From HGM11368 sp051883455 (GTDB lineage Bacteria; Bacillota; Clostridia; Christensenellales; UBA3700): a DNA stretch of 39,557 bases. The notes beneath the pieces are model-generated. The model did no database searches. It saw only the letters and a program-made list of their open reading frames with translations, and was not told the DNA's origin. The translations under genes were made by a program, and so were the position numbers. Where the stretch lies: positions 1 through 39,557 of the forward strand of contig JBJETT010000006.1 of NCBI GenBank assembly GCA_051883455.1. Direction: 5' to 3'. Shown here one piece after another: positions 16,806-23,619 of this stretch (position 1 is its first letter; the number at the start of each line of letters is the position of its first letter).

Positions 16806-17834
16806 TCATAGTTGGTCGGCGATACTATATAGCAACCTCTCCGTCTTCTCCCAACCCAGACACGCGTCGGTGATTGATTTGCCGTAAATGCAACCGCTTG
16901 GCTTTTGGTTGCCGTCCTCTATGTAAGACTCTATCAAGAAGCCTTTGACCATAGAGTACATGTCGTGGTTGTATATCATGTTGCGGACGATTTCGTTGAC
17001 AATTCTTATCTGCTCGATAGCGTCCTTATTGCTGTTGGAATGGTTGCTGTCTACAATGATTGCAGGGTTTTTGAGTCCTTGCTCGGTGTACATATTGCTG
17101 AACTTGACGATATCTTCGTAGTGATAGTTAGGCTTGTTGTTGCCGTAAACGTCGACCGAGCCACGCAAAATGGCATGCGCATAAGGATTGCCCGACGTCT
17201 TGACTTGCCAATTGTTGAACTTGAACTCATTGGATATCTGAGCCGCGTAGATAGAATTGAGAGTGACGCTCATGCTACCGTGCATTGGGTTTTTGATGCC
17301 GACAGGCACGTCCACTCCGCTGGCAACGAGTCGGTGTTGTTGGTTTTCGCTAGACCTCGCGCCTACGGCTACGTAGCTGAGCAAGTCGTCAAGATAGAGA
17401 TAGTTGTCGGGATAGAGCATTTCGTCGGCACTTGATAAACCACTCTCTCTCAAAGCGCGCAAGTGCATGTGTCTAAGCGCAAGTATGCCCGCTTGAATAT
17501 CCGTTTCGTTTTTGTGAGGGTCGGGGTTGTGAAGTATGCCCTTGTAGCCCTCGCCCTTGGTGCGAGGCTTGTTGGTGTATATGCGCGGAATAATCATGAT
17601 TTTGTCTTTGATTTTGTCCGCAACCTTGGCAAGTCTGCCGATATAGTCGCATACCGCGTCCTCGTTGTCGGCACTGCAAGGTCCTATTATGGCTACCTTG
17701 CGCTTGTCAACGCCTGCGATTATATCTCTAATTTGTTGGTCTCTGTCGGCCTTGATTGCCGCTAAGTCCTTAGGAACGGGTATCATTTCTTTGGCTTGTT
17801 GCGCCGTGATGATGTCTTTGACTATCTCAAACAT
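16806..17834 (-). CDS. 3-deoxy-7-phosphoheptulonate synthase (DAHP synthase), copy 2
   Basis: It is a 342-residue class I DAHP synthase of exactly the same length as copy 1 and identical to it over long blocks, such as GVDVPVGIKNPMHGSMSV and the YTNKPRTKGEGYKGILHNPD region. Active-site motifs are intact (IIGPCSAD, VGARSSENQQHR, HAILRG, DSNHSNS). The differences cluster at the N-terminus (MFEIVKDIITAQQAKEMIP) and around residues 215-290. Because the N-terminal helix region takes part in feedback control in this class, the two copies may respond to different amino acids; that is inference. The ATG has an AGAGGAA box, and a strong promoter lies just upstream. Confidence 0.95.
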   Translation of the reverse strand: MFEIVKDIITAQQAKEMIPVPKDLAAIKADRDQQIRDIIAGVDKRKVAIIGPCSADNEDAVCDYIGRLAKVADKIKDKIMIIPRIYTNKPRTKGEGYKGILHNPDPHKNETDIQAGILALRHMHLRALRESGLSSADEMLYPDNYLYLDDLLSYVAVGARSSENQQHRLVASGVDVPVGIKNPMHGSMSVTLNSIYAAQISNEFKFNNWQVKTSGNPYAHAILRGSVDVYGNNKPNYHYEDIVKFSNMYTEQGLKNPAIIVDSNHSNSNKDAIEQIRIVNEIVRNMIYNHDMYSMVKGFLIESYIEDGNQKPSGCIYGKSITDACLGWEKTERLLYSIADQL

Positions 17835-17870
17835 TTGTATTTCCTCTACGTCTTTTGGTTTGTCGACAAT

Positions 17871-17899
17871 ATTTTAGTTTTATATATAATATTTGTCAA
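17871..17899 (-). promoter_or_regulatory. Promoter for DAHP synthase copy 2
   Basis: On the minus strand a consensus TTGACA (17894-17899) and TAAAAT (17871-17876) are separated by 17 bp. Confidence 0.7.
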
Positions 17900-17908
17900 G
17901 CGATTGAC

Positions 17909-18868
17909 TCAATGCTCCAACCATATTGGAGAAGTAACGGCGACTAGCCCCTCTTGTCCGTTGACGCTGCCTACCAACTCCACTCGCAAAAACTTGCCTC
18001 GAGCATTGACTTCCCATTCTCCGCCACTCATATCGCAAGGCGCACTCAACTCCCAATCCTCTCCGACAATCTTAATCTCACTTATCTCCACACCGTCTAC
18101 GTGATAATAGTTGTCGTCGGGCGTGATAGATAGTTGGAGCTTTCCTTTGCCTTGCTCCGCCCTATCGCCAACGGTGTAAGTCTTGCCAAGCACCGTGAGA
18201 GTAAGCGAAAGTCTAAGCCCCGTGGATACGTAGGTGCGCCCCTCTTTGACTGCCTTGACGATAGACTCGGGATTTATCTCGCCACAACCCAAATAGGTGT
18301 GGGCGTATATCGGCGGGGTGAGGTCGGGCTCGTGCCAATCGTAGCCGTAAACGGCGGATATGCGGTAGCCTTGACAAAGCAAGTTTTGCCACTGAGCGAT
18401 GGCTTGCTCAATCGCCTTATCTCTATGCGGATTGAAGTGCGACCACACTTCGATAGCGTCGACGTTTTGCCAATTGTTAATTTTGAAGTCGTTGTGGCAA
18501 CAAGAGCACAAAGGCCAACCCAAACGGTGAGGGTGAGCAAGCGTAACCATATCACCCACGCTTTGAGCATAAGCAATACAATCGTCAATATTGTCAGGCG
18601 TTATGGTTCGCCAATCAAGTCGACTACCACCGCCCGTGACGACGATATGTCCCCAAAAAGTCGTCCACTCTATGCCTTTGACTACTACCAATCCGCGACT
18701 CGCGCCATACTCGACTGCTCGCTCTACTCCCGATACCGTGTTGTGGTCGGTGAGTGCGATTGCCTCGTAGCCTCGCTCCGTCGCTCTGTCAACGAGCATA
18801 TCGGGGGTCATATCCCCGTCACTCTCTGTGGTATGACAATGAAGTTCTATACAATGCCAATCTCTCAT
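17909..18868 (-). CDS. PHP-domain metallohydrolase, CehA/McbA type
   Basis: The 319-residue protein carries the metal-binding motifs of the PHP superfamily: IELHCHTTESDG (His10, His12, Asp17), ALTDHNT near residue 39, GIEWTTFWGH near 66-75, and TLAHPHRLG. It then has YGYDWHEPD, where most relatives have SDxH. After about residue 215 a beta-sandwich tail follows (STGLRLSLTLTVLGKTYTVG). The family hydrolyses phosphoesters, but the substrate is unknown. Its ATG overlaps the stop of the 150-residue gene upstream by 4 bp, so both are made together. In larger CehA-type proteins a beta-rich N-terminal part precedes the PHP domain; here that part may be the separate upstream gene. Confidence 0.88.
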   Translation of the reverse strand: MRDWHCIELHCHTTESDGDMTPDMLVDRATERGYEAIALTDHNTVSGVERAVEYGASRGLVVVKGIEWTTFWGHIVVTGGGSRLDWRTITPDNIDDCIAYAQSVGDMVTLAHPHRLGWPLCSCCHNDFKINNWQNVDAIEVWSHFNPHRDKAIEQAIAQWQNLLCQGYRISAVYGYDWHEPDLTPPIYAHTYLGCGEINPESIVKAVKEGRTYVSTGLRLSLTLTVLGKTYTVGDRAEQGKGKLQLSITPDDNYYHVDGVEISEIKIVGEDWELSAPCDMSGGEWEVNARGKFLRVELVGSVNGQEGLVAVTSPIWLEH

Positions 18869-19317
18869 CTATATCCCTCAACCTCTATCGTTATCTCCGC
18901 CCACTCGGTGACGATTGAATTGATGCTTGCCGTGACGCTCCACTGCCCCGACCTAATAGGCGTAGGCAAAAAGCCCTCACTCGAGCCCTCTGCCGATATC
19001 ACGTGCTTTTGGAAAGGCTTGGATAGGTGCTTGGTACCGATGTAACCGTCCGAGGAATCTATCGACCAAGCAATATGATTGGCAAGTGGCAGGTAAGACG
19101 ACAAAGGAAGCGAGTCGAAGTCTTCCTCTCTACCTGCATTGATATAGCATTTTTGTACAAAAGCCTTGCACCTATCCATATCGTACTCGTACTTGGGACT
19201 ATAGGACGTGTTGATAACGAGCTTTTGATAGCCGTCCGGCACGAAAAAGTCGATACGTATGTGACTTTTGGCGTCTTGCTCGGTGATTTTGATAGTTTTT
19301 TCGAATAGTTTTTTCAT
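18865..19317 (-). CDS. Small beta-rich protein coupled to the PHP hydrolase
   Basis: I do not recognise a named family in these 150 residues. The sequence is soluble, with no signal peptide or membrane segment. It alternates strand-like stretches (IRIDFFVPDGYQKLVINTSY, WSVTASINSIVTEWAEITIEVEG) as in a beta-sandwich. The ATG overlaps the next gene in an ATGA. It has a good divergent promoter with a TATAAT box. The likely role is a partner or detached N-terminal domain of the PHP enzyme. Confidence 0.7.
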   Translation of the reverse strand: MKKLFEKTIKITEQDAKSHIRIDFFVPDGYQKLVINTSYSPKYEYDMDRCKAFVQKCYINAGREEDFDSLPLSSYLPLANHIAWSIDSSDGYIGTKHLSKPFQKHVISAEGSSEGFLPTPIRSGQWSVTASINSIVTEWAEITIEVEGYR

Positions 19318-19334
19318 AGGCTTATTCCCAATAA

Positions 19335-19363
19335 ATTATAAACCAAATACGAAGTAAAGACAA
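19335..19363 (-). promoter_or_regulatory. Promoter of the PHP hydrolase operon
   Basis: On the minus strand TTGTCT (19358-19363) and TATAAT (19335-19340) are separated by 17 bp. It is divergent from the promoter of the AraC gene. Confidence 0.65.
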
Positions 19364-19370
19364 CTTTTTT

Positions 19371-19400
19371 GGCAAAATATATGGACAAAACGGCAAAATT
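19371..19400. promoter_or_regulatory. Candidate AraC-type operator (direct repeats 21 bp apart)
   Basis: GGCAAAAT occurs at 19371-19378 and again at 19392-19399, in the same orientation and exactly 21 bp apart, between and within the two divergent promoters. AraC-family proteins bind direct half-sites spaced by two helical turns, so this may be the site for the neighbouring regulator. Confidence 0.4.
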
Positions 19401-19410
19401 AAATTATAAT
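19382..19410 (+). promoter_or_regulatory. Promoter of the AraC-type regulator gene
   Basis: TGGACA (19382-19387) and TATAAT (19405-19410) are separated by 17 bp, followed by a GGAGG box at 19419-19423. Confidence 0.7.
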
Positions 19411-19432
19411 CTTTATATGGAGGAATTAGGTT

Positions 19433-20191
19433 ATGGCAACCATTCAGTACATAAGCAAAAGCCTCAACGCTTGCAATCAAACTCCGCATACCCACCATTG
19501 TTGGGAGCTGACTTACGTATACAAAGGCACTATGTCCGTCACCTTCGAGGGAGATAAAGTCGACTGCGCCGCATCTCAAGCCGTGCTTACTCCGCCCAAC
19601 TTTAGTCACTGCAATATTGTGAGCGACGACGTAGTGCTCATTAGAGCCTTCATAGACAATAGCGAGTGGAAAATCGACAAGCCTATCCCTATCTACGACT
19701 TTTGCGACGGCGACCTAGGCAAAATATTGCAACTGACTTGCAAATGGTTTCCCGCAACGGGTAACGAAGGATTCGACGACTCGGTATTGGATAGTTACTG
19801 CAATATAATCACCCATATCCTCAATACCTTTATATACAATCAGCACTGCTCTCGTCCCGTATTGGAGATTACCTTCGATATTATCTCCAACTTTACCGAC
19901 CCAAACTACAACATAGACTCGTCCTTTGACAATCACTCTCTATCCAAAGACTATCTAAGAAGATTGTTTATTAAAGAGCAAGGCTTTTCGCCAATACAGT
20001 TTTTGACGCAAATTAGAATAAACCACGCCAAAAAACTGCTCAAGTCAAAGACATTGCACGGCTACAAAATCAACGATATTGCCTATCTATGTGGCTTTGA
20101 TGACCAGCTCTACTTCTCAAGAGTATTCCACAAAATAGTGGGCAAAAGCCCTAGAGAATACGCTGTAGAGTTTGGACAAAACGAAAAATAA
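19433..20191 (+). CDS. AraC-family transcriptional regulator with cupin-like sensor domain
   Basis: It is the only clear protein gene on the plus strand. The 252 residues begin with a cupin-type fold (HTHHCWELTYVYKGTMSVTFEG, about 19-40; ILTPPNFSH-like LTPPNFSHCN) expected to bind a small molecule. They end with two helix-turn-helix motifs of the AraC type: SLSKDYLRRLFIKEQGFSP, and then INDIAYLCGFDDQLYFSRVFHKIVGKSPREY. The GGAGG box and ATG at 19433 fix the start. It is divergent from the PHP operon and shares a 115-bp control region, so it probably regulates that operon. A terminator follows. Confidence 0.93.
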   Translation: MATIQYISKSLNACNQTPHTHHCWELTYVYKGTMSVTFEGDKVDCAASQAVLTPPNFSHCNIVSDDVVLIRAFIDNSEWKIDKPIPIYDFCDGDLGKILQLTCKWFPATGNEGFDDSVLDSYCNIITHILNTFIYNQHCSRPVLEITFDIISNFTDPNYNIDSSFDNHSLSKDYLRRLFIKEQGFSPIQFLTQIRINHAKKLLKSKTLHGYKINDIAYLCGFDDQLYFSRVFHKIVGKSPREYAVEFGQNEK

Positions 20192-20211
20192 AACTATATT
20201 AATTGTAATAT

Positions 20212-20245
20212 AAAAACACGCTCCAAATAATGGGAGTGTGTTTTG
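20212..20245 (+). terminator. Terminator after the AraC gene, possibly bidirectional
   Basis: AAAACACGCTCC pairs with GGGAGTGTGTTTT around AAATAAT. A-tracts and T-tracts flank both sides, so it can also end minus-strand transcription from the GH38-C-like or DUF1349 gene. Confidence 0.82.
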
Positions 20246-20255
20246 CTAATATTAT

Positions 20256-20328
20256 AATTCAAAAGTAATCTTCTTGATTTCTAGAGGCAAAAAGTCTATC
20301 GCCGAAGCCGCGACGGCTATCATATTGC
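20256..20328 (-). pseudogene. Duplicated 3' end of the GH38-C-like gene (73-bp direct repeat, copy 1)
   Basis: This 73-bp segment matches 21033-21105 with four substitutions. On the minus strand it still encodes the last 24 residues of the gene at 21029 (NMIAV...KKITFEL and the stop), with two changes (T to A, E to A). It has no start or upstream coding sequence of its own. Together with copy 2 it brackets the DUF1349 gene. Confidence 0.88.
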
Positions 20329-20355
20329 AATTCGAAAATAGCATATTGTACTACT

Positions 20356-20940
20356 TTATTGATGAGCAAGCCACTTGCATTCACTTACTTCCAACCGGCT
20401 AAATTTTGCTTCAAAAGAGGACTCTTCCGGCGAGCAGGCATAAATTCCAAACCGTATTTCATTCGCCCCCTCCCAAACGTGACATATTCGCATCTGTTTG
20501 TACTCAACGCCGTCATATGAACACTCGATACAATAATCACTACCTCGTCGACTAAGACGATACCACATTGTATCTATGCTAGAAGGAATATCCGTTGTTG
20601 CCCAATCAGAATAGCCGTGATTGGTAACTACACTGCCTAGCCTTTGAATCTTGCCGTCTTGATACTCTATAGATGCCTTAAGCCAATTGTCACTATCAAG
20701 ATACATTACTATTCCGCATTGATCAAATCGCCTCTTGGTTGCAAATTGCGTCTTGACAGAAAAAGAAAAATACTCTTCCTTTGTCGCTAGCTGCAACATT
20801 GGAGCATTATCGTTGCAAAATCCATAATACGTTCTTTGCCACAAATCCGTATGAGGCTCTGTCTTTATCGTTATCTCGTCTGTAGTAACGGTATACTGCT
20901 TAGGCGGATATGTCCATTCCATATCTTTGACGTCTAACAT
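20356..20940 (-). CDS. DUF1349 domain protein (concanavalin-like fold)
   Basis: The 194 residues match the DUF1349 pattern: WTYPPKQYTVTTDEITIKTEPHTDLWQRTYYGF at the N-terminus, FSFSVKTQF, CGIVMYLDSDNWLKASIEYQDG (about 78-99), then WYRLSRRGSDYCIECSYDGVEYKQMRICH. The family adopts a lectin/glucanase-like sandwich and is often fused to carbohydrate-active enzymes; no catalytic role is established. No signal peptide is present. AAGGAGACAAT precedes the ATG. The gene sits between two copies of the 3' end of the neighbouring GH38-C-like gene, which suggests it was inserted there. No clear promoter of its own is seen. Confidence 0.85.
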   Translation of the reverse strand: MLDVKDMEWTYPPKQYTVTTDEITIKTEPHTDLWQRTYYGFCNDNAPMLQLATKEEYFSFSVKTQFATKRRFDQCGIVMYLDSDNWLKASIEYQDGKIQRLGSVVTNHGYSDWATTDIPSSIDTMWYRLSRRGSDYCIECSYDGVEYKQMRICHVWEGANEIRFGIYACSPEESSFEAKFSRLEVSECKWLAHQ

Positions 20941-21028
20941 ATTGTCTCCTTATTATCTTATTTATCTGCTATCTCACGGTGTTTTGATCAAATTTCGATT
21001 ATTCGTTACGTCAATATTTGATATTCGG

Positions 21029-22276
21029 CTACAATTCAAAGGTAATCTTCTTGATTTCGAGAGGCAAAAAGTCTATCTCCGAAGCCGTGACGGCTATCAT
21101 ATTGCCCTCTTCGTCGAGTTGGTAGGCGCCCTTGGAACGGAAACCGACTTTGATAACGCTGGAGCAAGGCTGATTGTACATCTCCTTAAAGGTGATAGTG
21201 ACGTACTTGCCGTCCTCGTTGAGCTCTACGTGACGTACCATAACTGCGTTGTTTTCGACGCTGATGACGGGACGAATTGACGGCAAAAAGTCGCTGACGA
21301 TGAGTGGATTGACACCACCCGAATATACTTCCGCCACGTTGCTGTCTTGCCAGTCGCTGTCAAGTAGACATATCGTGTAGTCGCACACGTATCTACCTTT
21401 GCCGTCGGTGACGAAAGCCTTGTTGCCGTCTATATCTTGGAACTTTTGCTTAGCTATAAGACAAAAGCCTTGACCTTCAAAATTGCCCGCAACGACGGTG
21501 CCGTCGTCCTCTTGCCAACGCGCCGCCACGTCGTCGTAGTCTTTGCCGACAACGGATATTTTTACCCCGACCTTAGCGTCCTTGATAGCAATGCGAGTGG
21601 TATATTCTATCTTTTGCTCGTCGCGGAAGAGCACGATTTGCTCCACGACGGAATTGCAAGAATAGTTGAAGACGTTTTCTCTAACCACCCTAGCGCCGTC
21701 AATATACGAGCAACCCGAGATAAATTTTCGACGACGATTTCTCTTAGTCCCAAATACGCCTTTCTTGAAAAATTCTTTCTCCACAATCTTCCATTCGAGC
21801 TCTTTGTCGCCGTATCTAACGCAAGACACGTCGCCCCTGTCGTCGAACCTTAGCGTAACTATGCCGTTAGAAATGCTGTCCTCCGAGGCAACCAGCCCAC
21901 TATCCTCACCGTCCATTGGTGTGAGGGTGGCTACGTCGTAGCCTGCTACTTCGGCAAGATACCAACCGTCGTCTAGCCTAACGTATTCTTTGCGTTGAAA
22001 AGAAGTAGGATTGACTACGCTGAGCTTTTGCTCCTTCATCAACCTACTGAGAATGGAATTGCGCGTGTCGGTTAGTTTGCCTAATATCCCTTGGCACTCT
22101 TGCTCGCTACTCTCGGTGCCGTTTAGAAATCTCCTCTTGACCTCTTGCAAACCTTTGGAATTAAACTCAAGACCACTGAGGCGAGCAATAACGCCCAGCC
22201 AATCCACACACTCTATATCTCTGACGATTTGTACTTGGTATCGTGCTACGTTTTTGGATTGATTTTTCTTTTTCAT
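21029..22276 (-). CDS. GH38 alpha-mannosidase C-terminal-like protein lacking a catalytic domain
   Basis: From about residue 85 the 415-residue protein resembles the beta-sandwich half of family 38 alpha-mannosidases. It has SVVNPTSFQRKEYVRL, the segment SISNGIVTLRFDDRGDVSC, a middle region around ENVFNYSCNSVVEQI, and a C-terminal LPSIRPVISVENNAVMVRHVELNEDGK...EIDFLPLEIKKITFEL. The barrel that carries the catalytic Asp and the zinc ligands in GH38 is missing. In its place are about 80 basic, helical residues with no match I recognise. The protein is therefore probably non-catalytic, or a remnant kept under its own good promoter and ribosome binding site. Assignment is by motif pattern only. 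Confidence 0.65.
   Translation of the reverse strand: MKKKNQSKNVARYQVQIVRDIECVDWLGVIARLSGLEFNSKGLQEVKRRFLNGTESSEQECQGILGKLTDTRNSILSRLMKEQKLSVVNPTSFQRKEYVRLDDGWYLAEVAGYDVATLTPMDGEDSGLVASEDSISNGIVTLRFDDRGDVSCVRYGDKELEWKIVEKEFFKKGVFGTKRNRRRKFISGCSYIDGARVVRENVFNYSCNSVVEQIVLFRDEQKIEYTTRIAIKDAKVGVKISVVGKDYDDVAARWQEDDGTVVAGNFEGQGFCLIAKQKFQDIDGNKAFVTDGKGRYVCDYTICLLDSDWQDSNVAEVYSGGVNPLIVSDFLPSIRPVISVENNAVMVRHVELNEDGKYVTITFKEMYNQPCSSVIKVGFRSKGAYQLDEEGNMIAVTASEIDFLPLEIKKITFEL
21033..21105. repeat. 73-bp direct repeat, copy 2 (within the GH38-C-like gene)
   Basis: It is the functional 3' end of the gene, matching 20256-20328 at 69 of 73 positions. The offset between the copies is 777 bp. Confidence 0.88.
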
Positions 22277-22293
22277 ACTTTTCCTTTGACAAT

Positions 22294-22322
22294 ATTATAG
22301 CATTATAGTCCCGTCTTGGCAA
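22294..22322 (-). promoter_or_regulatory. Promoter of the GH38-C-like gene
   Basis: On the minus strand TTGCCA (22317-22322) and TATAAT (22294-22299) are separated by 17 bp. Confidence 0.7.
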
Positions 22323-22330
22323 TACAAAAT

Positions 22331-22359
22331 AAAAAAACCCGCTACGCTATGGTAGCGGG
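22331..22359 (-). terminator. Terminator after ilvN
   Basis: On the minus strand CCCGCTAC pairs with GTAGCGGG around CATAGC, followed by seven T. It lies 16 bp after the stop codon. Confidence 0.92.
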
Positions 22360-22375
22360 CAAAACTCGAAAAAAC

Positions 22376-22864
22376 TTACAGTCCTCTCTCCATAGCCGTG
22401 ATACCCGTACGGCACACTTTGGATATGCGGAAAGTGGTAGCATGATTCATAAGTTCGCTCATAAACTCGTCAATCTTGTAGGTCGTACCCGTAAGCTCGA
22501 TTATCATGCTCTTGTCGGTTATGTCAAGTATCATCGAGCCAAATCTATCGCACAAGCTTACTACGTCCTTGTCGATGTCGGCGTGGAAGATGATTTTGAC
22601 AAGCAATAGCTCTCTCGCGACGGTATTCTCCTCTCTAAGTGCAGTCACCGATATGGTGTCCACCAATTTGGCAGTTTGTTTGACCACTTGCTCCAGCGCG
22701 TTGTCGTCACCATTGACAACTACCGTAATGCGAGAAATAAGCGGGTCGTCGGTGGCACTAACCGACAAAGAATCTATGTTGAAGCCTCGACGTCCAAAAA
22801 GACTGGATACTCTTGCAAGTACACCAGAGTTGTTGCGTACTACTACCGATATTATGTGTTTCAT
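22376..22864 (-). CDS. ilvN: Acetolactate synthase small (regulatory) subunit
   Basis: The 162-residue protein begins with an ACT domain (MKHIISVVVRNNSGVLARVSSLFGRRGFNIDSLSV), whose NNSGVL and RRGFNI motifs form the valine-binding site in this family. It continues with the C-terminal half seen in IlvN/IlvH (EENTVARELLLVKI, DITDKSMIIELTGT). It activates the catalytic IlvB subunit and confers feedback inhibition by valine. No ilvB or other branched-chain gene is nearby, so the subunit is orphaned here. It has its own promoter and terminator and is thus a single-gene unit. Confidence 0.95.
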   Translation of the reverse strand: MKHIISVVVRNNSGVLARVSSLFGRRGFNIDSLSVSATDDPLISRITVVVNGDDNALEQVVKQTAKLVDTISVTALREENTVARELLLVKIIFHADIDKDVVSLCDRFGSMILDITDKSMIIELTGTTYKIDEFMSELMNHATTFRISKVCRTGITAMERGL

Positions 22865-22898
22865 ATCTGCCTCTCGTATCTATTGTAAAATTAACTAT

Positions 22899-22927
22899 AT
22901 TATATAGTAACGACACGCAAAATGCAA
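22899..22927 (-). promoter_or_regulatory. Promoter of ilvN
   Basis: On the minus strand TTGCAT (22922-22927) and TATAAT (22899-22904) are separated by 17 bp. Confidence 0.7.
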
Positions 22928-22934
22928 TGATTTT

Positions 22935-23549
22935 TCAAAAATACTTTTTGAGCAACTCTTCCAACTCGCTCTTTTTGGGCAAAGTCGACTTTTTGGTCTG
23001 CAATTTGTGAGAGATGAGCTGCTCGAGATTGGCTTTGACCTCGCTCATGTCTTGCGACGTCTCTATATCCGTGTAGGGTAAAAACTCCCTATCCTCGTGC
23101 ACGGCAACGTCCTCTTGCCTCTCCTCTTGTTGTAGGCTTACGGCGCGGTCAAAGGTGATGGTGCCGTCGCAAGCATCGCCCAAAGTGCTGCTGCTAAACT
23201 GACCCAAAATCACCTTTTTGCCAAGGCGTTGCAGCTTGCCTATCAAATATTCGGCGTCTACTTCGCCGCATACGAGAAAAAATCCCTCTATCGCCTTGTC
23301 GGTGCAAGCAATCTCTATCGCGTCGACTATTTGTCTAATATCTATGCGGCTCTTTTTTCTTCCACCAAGCGTAAATGCCACGTCGGCACCAATGCGTTTG
23401 ATATATGCATTGAAGTCGCCGTTGCGCTTGGCGTTGTAACCGTAAAATTTGGCGCAGAGCACCTTGCCGTCAAGCTGAGAAATTGCCTTGTCGTAGGTTG
23501 AAAAACCCACTCTTGCTACCGAAAAATCAAATAAAACCGCATAATTCAT
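22935..23549 (-). CDS. NYN-domain protein (PIN-like fold)
   Basis: The 204 residues start with AVLFDFSVARVGF, the first strand and acidic residue of NYN/LabA-like domains. They continue with KRIGADVAFTLGGRKKSRIDIRQIVDAIEIACTDKAIEGFFLVCGEVD, which holds the further acidic positions (D and the CGEVD end) typical of the fold, and then LIGKLQRLGKKVILGQF. The family is related to PIN nucleases and often acts on RNA. Residues after about 135 are charged and end in a lysine- and glutamate-rich helical tail. The SD AAGGAG lies 7 bp before the ATG. The substrate is unknown. Confidence 0.8.
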   Translation of the reverse strand: MNYAVLFDFSVARVGFSTYDKAISQLDGKVLCAKFYGYNAKRNGDFNAYIKRIGADVAFTLGGRKKSRIDIRQIVDAIEIACTDKAIEGFFLVCGEVDAEYLIGKLQRLGKKVILGQFSSSTLGDACDGTITFDRAVSLQQEERQEDVAVHEDREFLPYTDIETSQDMSEVKANLEQLISHKLQTKKSTLPKKSELEELLKKYF

Positions 23550-23619
23550 ATTGCTCTCCTTGTGACGATTGTATCTTAGCGATTGTGTCTCAATTTAGCA
23601 ATATGTATCGAGTTATTAG

